Below are positions 1-13,389 of a DNA stretch of 64,000 bases, piece after piece. The position numbers were made by a program, and so were the translations under genes. The stretch is from Apoda limacodes. Its lineage: Eukaryota; Arthropoda; Insecta; Lepidoptera; Limacodidae. Under the pieces are notes generated by a model, which saw only the letters and a program-made list of their open reading frames with translations, searched no databases and was not told the DNA's origin. The stretch spans positions 25,663,153 through 25,727,152 of the forward strand of contig OX291545.1 in NCBI GenBank assembly GCA_946406115.1, given 5' to 3'. Numbering within the stretch: position 1 is the stretch's first letter; each line of letters starts with the position of its first letter.

Positions 1-469
1 CTAATTTCTCCAGCGATTAGGGGCGTCAAGTTGGTCACACTTAAACTTAGACCAACTTAAACAGTCTTTTGTTCGTTGTGGCATAACTACACTTGCGTCG
101 CTCGCACCTACGATACTTTCCAGGCTTTACTCGTCTACGATAAGTACCCATATCATACTTTTTTTATTTTAACTTTTGTTGATGCAAAAGATGTGCAGAT
201 AAAACGTATAATGTTTTTTTGGTAATAAGAGTTTTCTTTGTGGGGTTGAAGTATTCTGATCCTAACTAATAATATTTGTCAGTCTGTTTGTTTGTTATTG
301 CTTAGCATGGCGTCGCTATGGAAAATTTTCATCCATTTTCTTTAATAACTTCTTTATTTTTGAATTAAGTATATTTGAGATATTCACATTTGGTATATCA
401 TACAGGTACAGTTCCCAATTATTTTTAAAAATTCTCCAAGCCCCCAAAAGTAACACTCATATTAAAAAA
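1..469. other. No gene recognised
   Basis: AT-rich sequence with scattered stops in all frames. Positions 300-469 may be the diverged 5' part of the repeat that ends near 650, but I cannot fix its start. Confidence 0.4.
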
Positions 470-650
470 AAAAAAATTACGTTACTCGTTAGTGTTTGGG
501 TCACAGAAAGGTATATGTACCAAATTTCTACTTCATCAGTCCAGTTACATTTGGAGCAAATGGGCTATGAGAGACGGACAGACAGACACATGAGCTATCC
601 TGTAAGGGTTGCGCCGATTTTTTATTCGGACGTACGGAACCCTAAAAAAC
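470..650 (+). repeat. GGTTCCGTA-family interspersed repeat, 3' part
   Basis: This is the 3' part of a dispersed repeat that I recognise as common in Lepidoptera. It has a stretch resembling a 'tccagttacatttggagcaaat' consensus, then a run of GACGGACAGACAGAC, an imperfect GGGTTCCG and the terminal TACGGAACCCTAAAAA. The class (SINE, LINE tail or other) is not decided by the sequence. Confidence 0.65.
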
Positions 651-848
651 ATTTTAAATATGCATTGACTTGAGAACCTTCTTCTTTTGTTTTTATCGGT
701 TAATAAAGTATATTTATTTAATTACACTTGGCAAAATAAGGGTAATAATATCATTTGAAACATACACTTGCAAGCAAAAACAACAAATCACTAACATAAA
801 AGACGATATTTCATAAACTAGTGAAGATAGCTTAATGGGACAAAAAAA

Positions 849-1335
849 AACCGGCCAAGTGCGAGTCTGGCTCGCGCACCAAAGGTTCCCTACACATTTA
901 TTATAAACTCTTCCATCATGATTTATTTGTGTCACAATATGAGATAAAAATGACCGTATTCTGGGCATATTTTTTTTTCACATTGACTTAGACGTGACTC
1001 ACGCGTTCTTGACAGACCGACAAACATTTTTTTAAGTGCGTTATAACTGCAAATTAACAAAATTCGGATTGTAAAACTTTGCTTCATGTCAAATTTCGCG
1101 ATTCTAGGATAACGGGAAGTATCCCATAAGTGTTGATTTGTTTGTGAATGCCATAATATGCGACAAAAATTGCCGTTTTTCCACCCTATGTTTTTACTGA
1201 GTTGTCTTAGTAGTTTCATTTTTTGACAGCTTCAAGGGAACGTAGACCTTAGTATTTGATATTAATTTCAACGTGATACTTTACCGCGTTCCTGAGAAAA
1301 AGGATCTTGACAGACAGACGGATAGAAAAACTAAG
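849..1335 (+). repeat. CCGGCCAAGTGCGAG repeat, near full length
   Basis: It begins with ACCGGCCAAGTGCGAGTCTGG and GCTCGCGCACC, the characteristic 5' end of the family. It runs through blocks shared in reverse complement with the copy at 31212-31830 (for example GATTCTAGGATAACGGGAAG at about 1100 and the 'acgtagaccttagtatttgatattaa' stretch) to GACAGACAGACGG near 1320. The terminal GGGTTCCG block is missing or eroded. Confidence 0.75.
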
Positions 1336-1888
1336 TATGGCGTGTGATGCATTGATTTTTCCAGCTTTGATTATTTTATTACCTTACCCTACTGTAGTAG
1401 GTAATGGTAGTAAAATTAGGGATTCTTAAATAAAAACGATGGTTTTGATTTAAATAGGCGACACTTGCGCAAGTAAAAAATATATGAAATTAGTAGATCA
1501 AATTGTAAGACACGATTTCGCCACTTCTGCTGGCAATATTTTCGGCAAAGATTAAATTTCAGTGCACGTCTGGCCGGCGCAGTGACCGTTATGAAAAAAA
1601 AGTAACAGATCAGCAAACTTAGTTTCTCCTCTCAAGAAAGGCGACACTGTCAATTTGTTATTGAATTTTCTAGAGTTACGTACATATGGCTGTTTCATGC
1701 CGTCTGAATAGGTAAGTTTGTAGCGCTTCTAATTTCTCCGGCTTGGGAGGAGCGTAGTTTGAAAGTTCATCTCACGCGCATCACGACAATCGTTATTGTG
1801 ACAGATTGTCACCTTTTCACTGCTCTCGACGACCTTTCTAGAACGACTCTGCGAACACGATTTTTTACATCCAGAATACGAAAATTCG

Positions 1889-2015
1889 ACCACAAATTTT
1901 CTGACCTTCTGACCTTGGGTGTTCGGTCGCTAGTGTCGTTATAAGTTCAGACAACTGAAAATATGGCGACTGTAGTTTTGTTTTTTGATCACCGGGTCAA
2001 AAAAGTTTGTTGCAC
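1889..2015. mobile_element. Short MITE, copy 1
   Basis: A ~125-bp non-autonomous element. Its body (GGTCGCTAGTGTCGTT, ATATGGCGACTGTAGTTT, CACCGGGTCA) matches the copy at 38874-38996. The right end reads GGGTCAAAAAAGTTTGTTGCAC, and its reverse complement matches the left end of the other copy (GTGCAACAAACTTTTCTGAC). Together the two copies define terminal inverted repeats of about 20 bp. The left end here is more decayed. Superfamily is unresolved. Confidence 0.7.
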
Positions 2016-4676
2016 TATAACGTAAAATCAAGGTTTTTATAAATTTTAGTAAATAGCTTGTATTTCATTTATGTTTTGTTTTTCAAGATAACCTGAAAAC
2101 TTATTTTACATTGCATAGAGTTATTTACATATTTGCTTTAAATAGTTTACGTTAGAAAGATATTTTCTTCTGGAAAACTATTACCGATACATGTTTCCTT
2201 ATTGAACAATAATAAAGCCTAAATAATTTAGAAAAATGCCCCTAACGTTTTTCAGCATACGTTGTATTGGTTAATTTGTGACTTACCAACAACACATCAA
2301 CCCTTTTTTGACTAAAACAAGCAGGAAAAAACTAACGATACTTAAACCCAAGGACTGGTTAAAGATATTTTGAACGTAAAGTGTTGCGTATATTATCATG
2401 GTTTTAATCACCAGAATGTGGTGACAAGTGCCTGGATACACACCCATAATGTGAAAGACAGCTTCTTTTCATCAAACACTTCAATCCTGCGTGACGAAGG
2501 TGAGCCCATCGCTGCAACACCACTTCACACACAGTATGTGTTAGTGAACTAAAATGGCACGATAATATATGTATGTCCCATGAAACATTAGCAAGCTTTA
2601 GCGTACATAATGAATGATAAACGACAAGGAACAATAGTAGATTGTATCACAAGGGATCAAAATAATATTTTGACGGCGAGGGCGCTATTTTGAATCCAAA
2701 GTGGAGTAAAGGATTCTAAGGTAGAATCGAGAGCGCAGCGAGGTAAAATAATTTTGCGACCGAGTGATACACTCTACTTTTTAACACCCTCTATTAGAAT
2801 AATGTACTGAAAAAAAAAAGATTAGCTAACAATAACACAAATTTTATCTATTAGTAACATAACTGGGGGACTGCTTAACTAAATTGCTAATAGTAGATTA
2901 AGTGTTGCGTTATGTGTAGCGAATCAGTTGTTTAATTATAACAAAAATTTGTTATTATTAAGTAAATTTCGAATAGCTAAACTAGTTTTGTTATCCTTTT
3001 TTCAGTGAGGTAAGTGTATCTTAAAAATAAGAATAGTACATTTATTTATTTCATTATCACTACTTGAGGGAAACGCACTATTTTTTTATAAAAGTATCAT
3101 CATAAATACGAATTTGAGTAAGCAATAACAAAGGCAGAATACATTTGACGTGCTTTTTACTTTTTCACATTTTTTTTTATTTGCTCCGCGCGCGGCCTGC
3201 CAGTTACAACTTGATACTCGTTCATACAATGTTCTTGATCTATCTCTTTGGTGATTGGAACATTTACTTACAATATCCACATTCCAAATTGAAATCACTT
3301 TACGTCCCTAGGCCGTCCTGTTTACGAAGAACCAACCAGCTACTTTTAAATAGATGTGTTAAAAAATATAAGACCTCTTTGATAGTTACTGACGAAAATA
3401 AGAGGAATATAAGTTTATGCGTGTACGATACGTATTAGCCAGTTTTTCTTTTATGTGTAAAAATATCTTTGCAAACACCGTGTAATTATAGCATTCAATA
3501 ACAGGTATTGAGACACCCATCCAGATTTTTTTTAATAGTAAAAAGTTGTCACCTCAAATTGGTTGTTCAAGATTTTTTTTTAATTTACCAGCTTAATAAG
3601 TAGAGACAAATAGGTATGTACCATTTGTCTTTTAAATAACAGTTTTTTCTTAAGTATTAAATGCGTAATTAGGTAGTAAATGTAACTCAGTATTATGAAA
3701 ATATGCAACCTAACCATGTATGAAATCATATGCTCGTTATGTATTTAACAAAAATATTTTGGCGAAACATTTGCGAGTAGCTTGATTTGTCTTCTAGGTC
3801 AAATTATTTTAAAGAAAATTCCACCACACAGTAATTCAAACCCCTGAATAATAATCCTCGAAAAATCAGATATAAAAACATGTAGGATAATTACTGGTGG
3901 GGAACGGGCCCCATAAGGGCCGGCCCATTAAGTATTCAGTTACAACTTCACTACTCATGTGGAATTCAATTCAATACTTCATGGACTGTTTATGTCATGG
4001 AAGCGGGTTTGCGCAAGCATTCACAGATTTCGGTGGGGTAGTAAAGTACAATCAATAACGAAATTGTGTAATTATCGGATGTATGTAATAACATAAATTT
4101 TGGAACATAAATTTTTCTACTCATGTTTCAATAAAATATCTATTTCATTTATAATTATCCAAAAGTAATACAATCTTGCTTTTGGCTTCGTCTTTACTAG
4201 GTATATTATAAATAAATTCTTAAAAACCTATAAAAACTGTATAGTGTAGCTGTAAATAGAAGTTAAAATAAAGCCCTTCAATTTGTATAGTAAGTAGATA
4301 ATTAAAAATATGATAAAAAAACAAATGAATCGTTAAATCGGTACAATCTGGCCGAGCGTATTTTGAAAAATTTTACCGACCAGTATTATAGTAACCCGGT
4401 TCATTTGTTATTTTAATATATAAAATTGGCTCACAGGATAACCTCAAATACCGTTTCATTTCAATCTCATTTTATTCATTTTCAATGCCACTTATAACTC
4501 CAAAACTCAAAATAGTTTAGCAGACTGTCCACGTAGGCGGGTTCAGTACGTATGACCTAATCTAACAATTTTATTACTTTTGGCCATAAAATGATGATAC
4601 ATGATTTTGATCATCTCTGGTACTATCAAGGAACACCTACATAATATATATTATCATTTTAAATCACAGCTATTTT
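2016..4676. other. No recognisable feature over ~2.7 kb
   Basis: AT-rich, with no open frame resembling a known protein. A small palindromic GC cluster (GGGCCCCATAAGGGCCGGCCC-like) lies at about 3907-3927. Nothing else stands out. Confidence 0.5.
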
Positions 4677-4816
4677 GCGTGCGCGAGTGTACCGGGGGCG
4701 AGGGTGAGGGGAGTGGTCTGCGGCAGGGAGCGCACACCTGGCCGCCGCAGCTGCGTGCTCAGGCAAATCTCACGCGCAGCTTCCTCCCCGCGCATGCGTG
4801 CACACGCACGCACACA
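4677..4816. other. CpG-rich island, possible regulatory element or exon
   Basis: An abrupt ~140-bp GC-rich patch in AT-rich surroundings. It contains many CpGs, two E-boxes (CACCTG at 4735-4740 and CAGCTG at 4748-4753), and a GCATGCGTGCACACGCACGC run at its right edge. Short frames are open on both strands because stops are rare at this composition; none resembles a known protein. It could be a promoter, enhancer or untranslated exon, but this is inference from composition only. Confidence 0.3.
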
Positions 4817-7479
4817 TAACAACGTACACTTCTCTACATATATATTACAATACATCTTATACCTATATAATATCTAGTGTATCTATATAAACACCATAGG
4901 TATATTTGTAACATAGGTATCTAAACACTTTTTTGCAGAAAAAGTATAATTTGGGATGTAGGTATTCACCTATATAAGTTAGGAGTTTAGAAAATAACAT
5001 TTTGTTAAAAATATTTTTAATTAAAAAAGTGTACGTCCAGTAAGTTTTACCGTTTAGAGGTTTAGGGGAATAATTGTTTATACCGCAAAGAAAAAGAAAT
5101 GATATTAATTACGTGAATAATGTGATTATAAATGCAATCCTTAAAAGGTTAGATTTTTTTCAAACCTGCTAGGCGATTAATTATAATTCTGATGGAAAAT
5201 TCAAATCGAACATTCATTTTATACCACAAAATAAGTGTTAATATAAGAATTATAAAACAAATTATACTTTACTAAATTCACTAACAAAATAATATCTCTT
5301 AATTAGATTGCCAACGGACAAATTATATTTTTTTATAGTCAACGTAGACTAGTAAGACTATATTAATGTACATTTCCTTGTACGCAGTGTACTAAACTAG
5401 TGGATAAGTATCTACAATGTTTCGTCACTGAATTTTGATTAAATCAGTGCACTAGTCACTGTATATTGTTTACCAACATGTTATACATTTATATTAATTA
5501 CTGAGTGATATGTAAAATTATGTGTCCAAAATTTATTTAAAAGAGTTGCATTAAATTAATTTGCTTTTCCGTTATATACACATACTTTAACAGAATCTCT
5601 GCCATTTCTCCGACTTTTTTATTTTCAGATTTTCAAATTTTGCTGTTTATCCATAATTTCTGTTGAACTTCAACTAAAAAACATGAGCCCAAAATAAGAT
5701 TTTTTTCTGATACATAATGATATTTTTCAACTTTTATTCAAAAGCAATACTAGATAATGATACACTTGCGGTAATAATATAGGTTTACAAAAAAATATTT
5801 CCATTTACAAGTAATTTAACAGCAAAAAACCTTGTTTTTTTTTTATTTTAAACGTATTGCACGTTAAAATTTTATCATATAGTTTAGTATTATTATAAAA
5901 TAGATACTTCCTATACATTTTTGAAAATAGGTCACAATGACATGAACTCATGTACCTATAATAACTGAACTAACCTTAACTTGGAACTTTATATTTATTG
6001 CCATAAAATAGAAAAAAAGTAACATAAAATTCTCATTTAAAAAAATTATAGTTTTTATAATGTTTATTTGCATATGAATACTATCCAAATTATGCATATC
6101 AATAAATCCAAATTGGAAGAATTTACCAATAGAATTCAATTTGCTAACATCTTAAGTGTGATTTGGCTTCACTTTTATTTAATTCATTCATCCCGAAATC
6201 GCAACAGGTTACATTATCAAAGCTTTTGCCCGCAAAACCCGCATCTAAGTTTTATGAATGGAGGATTCCTAAAAAACATTTCTTTCAAGTTGCATTGTCT
6301 GTTTACAATGACAGGCGCCATTTCACAAAGCAACATTTACAAGTGTACAGTTCATTCTATAGCCTTTATTATACATCCGATTTATTAAGGCCTTTGATTT
6401 TTAGTGCAATTATTCCCCTATCGTCGTTTTTGGTTTGCTACTGCAGAGGCAGGGGAGTCCTTATTAGGTTGGATAGGAACTAAAAGTGTTTTGTTGTAAT
6501 ATAAATAGTCCACTTTTTGTCTGTGATTGTACTTTTGTCAACTACCAAATGAATAATTTATTTAGTTCCGATGATTATTTGGTTTGGTTCAGTGCGGTGT
6601 TACTCGGTCAATGTGACGCTCGGATCAATAGAGTTCTGAATTGTTCTATCAAAATGTAAATAAACAATCCAAAAATGAGTAGACACTAACCGTCACAATT
6701 GATATAAATAAAAATAAACCGTTCCATTGACTAAAATTTGTAATTCTAATATTTACCTCAGTCGCAGATTCTTCAGTTTCGCTTCTTCTTGTTCACAGTT
6801 TTGCTACTATTTGTTTTCACGTCTAGGAAATGCGGTGTCCAGTCTTTGGAGATAACTGAGTTTTGGCTGTGGTTTTGGTTGATCACGGCAATATATGTAG
6901 CTACCTTTTTCCTGTGACTTCATCCAAGTGGACTTTGAAAAACGAAAGCCTTAAACTATTGTATGGTTTTATCTATGAAAATATCTGAATTCTCATAGGT
7001 ACAAATTTTCATTCCTTATTTTGACTCCTACAGCATGATTTCAACCTTAAAGCCTACTACCAATTTTCACGTATTTAGCTTTAAAAATAACGGATTTACA
7101 ATCCTTATTTTACCCCCGTAGGAGATGAATTTTACAAAATCCTTTCTTACAGCTCAACTTTTTTATAACAGAACCTTTGTAAAAAAAATTTAAGTTTCTG
7201 TACTTAACTGTGGACTTGTACAATTTTTTACTTCTCAATTTCTATGTTATAAAAGAGCATTTTGCTCAAATGAAGTATGTCTATAGGTATTTTAGGTATT
7301 ATAGAGATACTCTAATTAATAAATCAACATTTTTTGTAGCTGAAGTGCATTCAGGATATTGTAAAGTCTTGGACCTCCTCATTTAAAACCAGATTATTTA
7401 ATAAAATTAAATATATACCTATTACATAATTATTTTAAAATGTACTTACATAATTCAAAAATATAAGTACAAAAACTTG
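4817..7479. other. No recognisable feature over ~2.7 kb
   Basis: AT-rich. Two overlapping plus-strand frames stay open over about 6068-6483, but neither resembles a known protein and their length is within what chance gives here. Confidence 0.5.
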
Positions 7480-7640
7480 TTAACCTTCGTTTCCCCTAGT
7501 GTCCCCCTCCCGACAAATCTGCGTCGCATAGCCCTCCACCGGTGTTCAGTTACTGGTAGTTTTTGCCGTGAGACCGAAGGGCGGGATTTGGTTACTGGCT
7601 GAAAGTCTACACCAAACGTCTGCACGTGCAGATCTGACTT
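7480..7640. other. GC-richer patch with a CACGTG palindrome
   Basis: About 160 bp of higher GC content, ending in a perfect 14-bp palindrome, TCTGCACGTGCAGA at 7619-7632, centred on the E-box CACGTG. It might be a bHLH-type binding site. No gene is seen. Confidence 0.25.
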
Positions 7641-8230
7641 TGACGAGATGAAGAATATGGCTGACGTAATACTACGTATTTTTAGTACGTACGATAGTAA
7701 ATAAACTTATGAAAGGACCACTTTAGCTTCTCATTATTACCTAAAACCGTAGATCCGATAGCTTTCTATATTTATATTCAAACGCTTGACAATTTGCCGC
7801 AATTAAAAATAATGGAAAAAATTTTGAACTATAATAACTATAATAATTTATTTAACTACCAATAATTTCAATAAGTTAAAAAAATCCCAAATATTAATCA
7901 TGTACTAAATAAAATCCTAAGCCAAAAAAATCAGATTTTGTGCAAGGTAAGTTCCAGGTCTCATGCAACCTGACACGAAGATAAGTTGTTTTGACAAGGT
8001 TTGTCAAAACTTTAGTGTCCTCAGACCACGGCCCCATAGCTTCACCGCAAGCGCCATAAGATTATAATTTACTTTTCGGTGCTTGCGGAGTTGAGCAGTT
8101 TTTTTTGCAACCTGTGACCATGAAAAACACTTTTTTCCCCAAATCTGACTTTTTGTGGGTATTATTAAATATGTTTTTTACAGATATTTAAAATAAATTT
8201 ATATACTAAAACTTAATATATAAAAGAAAA

Positions 8231-8910
8231 ACCGGCCAAGTGCGAAGCTAGCTTGCGCACCGAGGTTTCCATATTTAATTATTATATGTAGATATATTCT
8301 TCCATCATGAGATCAAGCAGAGATCACAGGTTTATGATAAGTTTTTGGATTACCTATATTTGTAATGTGACATCTTGCTTCTTGCCAAAGCTTTGTTTTC
8401 ACTTCGGCTGTATTTCTTTGTTTCGTTGACTTGGAAGCTTGTGTTTGTTATAGCTCTAAACAAACACGCCATAGAACTTATAATTTAATATTAAATCCAT
8501 TTTGATATCAGCACGAGCGAGAGATTTCATGAGAAAAAAGGTCTTAAGTGATCGACATATTTTTGTGATTTGTGTGATTAAAGTGTAAATGATCAATTTT
8601 TAATTTTTTTTTCAACTTGTGCTGTGATACCTTGCGAAGTCAATGAGAACTACACTATAGGTTTAGGTTGATTTGTAAGTGTGGAAATATCCGGCATATT
8701 TATGCCGTCGTATTTTTGGTTGCGTTAATATTGTAGCTAATAGCTCTACAGCTTCAATGAACCATAGACTCTAGTATTTAATATTAATTGGAACTCGATA
8801 TTTCCATGCGTTTCTGAGTAAAATGATCATGATTGAACGACAGACAGACGGATTACAAAGTGATCCTACAAGGGTTCCGTTTTTTCTTTATGAGGTATGC
8901 AACTCTAAGA
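8231..8910 (+). repeat. CCGGCCAAGTGCGAG repeat, near full length
   Basis: It starts with ACCGGCCAAGTGCGAAGC and CTTGCGCACCGAGG. It ends with CGACAGACAGACGGATTACA, AAGTGATCCTACAAGGGTTCCG and a decayed terminal block (GAGGTATGCAACTCTAAG). This is the most complete copy of the family in the window, about 680 bp. Confidence 0.75.
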
Positions 8911-10864
8911 ACCAAAATAACATTTTAAAATCATAAAAATTAAACCGATTTCAAAAATGCTAAGTAGTGACTCAATTATTTGTATCTATTTTTCTTCTAA
9001 TTTACTTTTTAGCAGATCTTTGAACTCTTCCAAATTTTTTTTTGGCTGGATTCTCTATTTGGTGAATTTCATTTACTAGGAAGGTTATAAGTATTTTATA
9101 GAGTCCCAGCTAACATGCTTGTAGTTACTAAGGCGGATATAGTTATTCAATAAGAATTTGTTTCGGGATTAACATTTAATAAAGGGTTTAGTTACGTTTT
9201 TTTTGTAAACCCCAATTGAAATGATGTAGACATATTCGGATGTAGGGCGGTAGGAAATCCTCAATTATTTTGTTAGGGTTTCTGAACGGATGTGATTAAG
9301 ATCAGGTAGACGGATCTAAAATATCAAATTGATTATGTTAATGCAATCCCTTTAGTTAATCATAGTTTCTTTTTATAAAAAAATAATTTATAGTACTCAA
9401 GTACGTGAATAGGCATGTTCCTTTTGAGCGGCGTTGTAATTTAATAGCAAAACCTCATTTTAGCACAAAATACACATTCCGTTTAACCTCAGCTGATAAT
9501 TTAATTTTTTAACAGTCATCAACTGTCAAAAAGTAGCGCAACATACCCCAACTCTCAACATAGGTTTTTGCAATATTTCGTAGCAAAACCGCTTGGAACT
9601 TCTGCTAAGAAGTAGTTAGTTGGAACGCTATACATATCAACAAAACCACAAACTGGAACCATCTCGCTCTATTTTGCTAAAGTCACTATTAAGCCGATGT
9701 TTAATATTTTGATGAAGAAACCATTATTTCTCTGTTTACTGGCTAATATTAACATGAATACTATGTCTGAGTAATCGATTAAACTGCAGTGTTATAACTG
9801 GTAAGGTATCATTGCACTGGAAAACAGTTATCTGGTCTAATTTGGCCAAAGTTAACACTGTAAAATCCTATTTAGATTAATATAATTAACATTTTTACTT
9901 ATATTTTAATTTTTTTACGATTAGTAGTACTAAATTTTATACAATTATATATTTAATATTTTTCATCACACTTACTTGTGAACAGCGTTATAACGGGAAC
10001 GTAAAGCGGGTGCTAAGCCCTTAATTACTTCCACGGGCTTTTTCTTTATACAATTTATTTTCTGTAAGCAAAGAACGCATTTATAGAACCCAAGTATGTT
10101 GTAAGCTGTATCGTTGTTCAAAACACGGACTACGCGCACACTACTAATGTTATTAGTATGTTGTTTCAAGTAATTTTACTTAAGTACTCTTTGATAACCT
10201 TTTATAATTTTTGCAAAGAAATAAGTTGTCTCCTAGTTACCTAGCTCAGTGCAAGCTGATGATTTGAATCAAGCTATGAAATGGAAATAAGGAACTATCA
10301 AAGACTACCTACATACCTCCTCTGCACTTGAGACCGCAACAAGTCATCATCGACCCTAGAAGATAACTTACTTGAATACGCTGAACTTACGAATCCTCTA
10401 GCTAGAACAGCGACGCGAATCAGTCACCTGTTACATCTGACTAATTAAAAATGTGATCAGAAAAGGGAAGCTAATCTACTTATTCTCAAGTGCATGGACG
10501 AAAGAAGAGTGAAAGATCTTATTTCTCCTATAGTAGAAACTGATGCTTGTTTGAAATTCTAATGTTTTTATAATGGCAATGACTGACTAAGCTACGAAGT
10601 ATTTAATTATGGTGTTTTTTTGGATCCTCAGCACGGAGCGTCTTTGTTGAGAATAGTGACTTTAAAGTTTATTAATTTATTTTTACCGCAATTTATCGAT
10701 TGTTTTCCGTTACTCACTTTAACTGTCTGTGGTTCCCCAGCACATGCAAGAAGAAGGATATTAGGAATACCTACGGAGCAAGAGTCAACGAGCTACCACG
10801 GCTGCGATATTTCATAAATAATAAATCTTAGATGATCTGACCATATAAAAGTAACTTAAAAACT
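8911..10864. other. No recognisable feature over ~2 kb
   Basis: AT-rich, without a supported gene or repeat. The short frames present lack any familiar motif. Confidence 0.5.
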
Positions 10865-10883
10865 TAGGTAGGTAGGTAGGTAG
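10865..10883. repeat. (TAGG)n microsatellite
   Basis: Four and a half TAGG units, followed by imperfect GGTAGGTAG at about 10893. It is next to a ~150-bp GC-richer patch (10900-11050) of unknown nature. Confidence 0.8.
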
Positions 10884-11197
10884 AGTAACCGATGGTAGGT
10901 AGTGGAAGGCAAAATGCCGAGTCACCGGTGCAGGCGCATCGGTTCATGGGGGCGACTTCTTTGATGAGCCGACTTCGACATCGGCCGATAGCCGACAAAA
11001 CGACGAACACGCTGTCCTTGTGTCATAAGTTACTAGCGAGAGCGATTTTAAATATATTTAGAAGAAATTCTTTAAATAAAAATATAGGTACGGTAAGGTT
11101 TTTTATAGGATATAAGAGACGATATTTTTAAAGAAAACATTAAAAATGGTATTTAAAAAAAATCTATTTTATGATTTTTGTTTCAATAAAAATCATT

Positions 11198-11285
11198 AGT
11201 GTAGCCAGCAGACGTACACGTTGAACATAGGCCTCCTTTATGTTTTTCGCGATGGCCGGTCTTGGTAAATCCTTATCCAGCGGCT
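11198..11285. repeat. Fragment of a dispersed 'GAACATAGGCCTCC' repeat
   Basis: TTGAACATAGGCCTCC, followed by a 'cgcgatggccggtcttg' block and CTTATCCAGCGGCTTTC, is a diverged form of a motif series that I recall from many lepidopteran LINE-associated repeats. Only about 90 bp survive. Confidence 0.5.
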
Positions 11286-11348
11286 TTCAATTCAAATTAT
11301 CTAAGAAAATTATTTAAGATAGAAATAATCCTTTTGAAATTTCTCTTT

Positions 11349-11626
11349 TAGGGTTCCGCAGTGAAATGACAAAAATAGAATGCTTTTAAACTAATAAAAT
11401 ATTTTTTGCTTGTATAAATTTTTTATAATAGTTTAACGGAACTTACCACGATACGATTTATTTTGTTTCCGATATTTTGGCACAGTTTTATAGGGCTTTA
11501 TATATACTTCAAACTCAATTTGTATTCAATGAAATCGGTTCACATAGTTTTTAAATATATGCTAATTCTAACAACGGAAACCTAACCTAATGCGTGGACA
11601 ACATACTCTTCGGTCGGTTTTTTATC
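11349..11626 (-). repeat. GGTTCCGTA-family repeat, decayed minus-strand copy
   Basis: The plus strand begins with TAGGGTTCCGCAG and ends with AACGGAAACCTAACCTAATG, then CTCTTCGGTCGGTTTTTTAT. This parallels the clearer end of the copy at 40758-41128 (CGGAACCCTAACTTAATGCG, then CTTGGCCGGTTTTTA). The order shows it lies on the minus strand. The middle is poorly conserved. Confidence 0.5.
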
Positions 11627-13389
11627 ATTGCACCGCTTGCCACTACCATCGATTTCATCCTCACAAATTTCCTAAATAAATACCGTGATTTTACTGTATA
11701 ATATAAAAGTCCCATCTACCAAGTCATTAAACAGTTTTTGTGAGAACTCATAATAAATCAGACAAAGCTTAAGAGACATAGCCTGTCAGAGCACATGTGT
11801 GTAATTGGCCGTACTAAAAGAACTAGTAACAATCGCGTAGTACTGCCAGCAGGTTGGTAACCAATATAATATACCGCAGTATTATGTTGTTCAAAAAAGA
11901 CATTATAAAACCTTGTGCAACTAGTACTTTGCTTAAAAAATTACTCCCGGATATAATTTCGAGTAAGAAAACTTCACAAAAAGTACCGACTAGTTATACG
12001 AGGTATGAAATCGTCGTGGCTTGTAATTTAGACCAATTCTAAAAAACGACGGCGATGTCTCTTCTCCTGACACTTGTGAGATGATGGTGTGAATTTGAAC
12101 GCTAAGATGAGTAAGCTCGCCAGATAAACAACCGGCCGAGACCAGTAATTGGTTGCTATCGCTTCACCATTCGTACTTACTCTCAAATATTTTGTAGTTC
12201 CATTTTGCACAGGCACGGACCTGGCCTGCTTTATTGAGTGATAAGGATTGTGTCGAGTATCTGATACAAGGATCTTAAATTTCAACTGTCACATTGGGTT
12301 TTCTTTAAGAACCAGTATACCGATAAGGCGGTGTTTTCTGGTTTTTCAGTATTGTGTCGTTTCGGCACTATTCAGAATATTGAAGGTCATCCCACCCAAC
12401 ACTAATTATTACAAAATGTGAGTATGGCATATATGAAAATTCAGAACCGTCAATAAATAATTGCTTATGTTGTTCAATGAAGCTTTAACGTTTTCTCAAA
12501 ATGGATCTTGATGACAGCTCATTTATTTTATAACATATTTATTTTAAATAATGCAACATCTTGAATGTGTTCCGTGCCATCATCTATAGATAAATTATAA
12601 TCACATCACATTATAAGTATTATTAATTAATTAGCATAATATTATTTTATAACTGAAATGAAATCATGTCAGTAATCTCCGCAGACCTATTTCCTAAAGG
12701 TCTGTCGTGTTCTCTCTACTATGATTGCAGAAATTTCCACACGCACTCGGTGTCAACGTTTTAGAACAATATGTCAACGACAATAACCTATAGAGCAAAT
12801 ACTCTACACAAAGTATTGGATTATCAATAGTTAAATAGATAATCCCTATATGACCTTCAGGGTTCGTGCGGTCAGTGTCGCAAGTTGTGTATAGATTTAT
12901 CCTCTTCACAATGTAAGATAAACACACGTGTTTCAAATGTATGACGCGCGGAACATTGTGTATAATCGGGTAAGTACACTTACTGTACTACTGAGAAATT
13001 AATGCAATATTTATTGAAGTTAATGACCATTCTAGAACAATATATTTGTTGATACTAGCACAAGTTCTGTTACATTATAAATAATAAAGGTTTGTGTGTT
13101 TGTTTGTTTTTTGGTTTGCTCTCTTTTATATATATGTTTAAAACTGTTGAAGTAATTATGGAGTTTATGTGGAATGTTATAATATTATGAAATATTTCAT
13201 AACTCTGCCTCAATTTTCAAAAAGGTTTGATGAACGATTCTTTTAGTAGTTTTAATTTTAATATTTGAACCGAAAATAAGGTATTTGGGCACATTTTGTT
13301 GTTTGACTAAGATTATAGATTTATTCTTTCCCTAAAAAACTATTCGGACTACTAAAGATACCTTTTTGTGTGCAATTATAGCAAAACTA
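11627..13389. other. No recognisable feature over ~1.8 kb
   Basis: AT-rich except for a moderately GC-rich stretch at about 12030-12290, where a minus-strand frame of 85 codons is open but resembles nothing I know. Confidence 0.45.

Noticed and set aside
6068..6483. Two overlapping plus-strand open frames of about 106 codons
   Set aside because: No recognised motifs, one begins at TTG rather than ATG, and in ~128 kb of both strands a few frames of this length are expected by chance.
10865..10883. TAGG run considered as telomere-like (TTAGG)
   Set aside because: The unit is four bases (TAGG), not the insect TTAGG, and it is too short.
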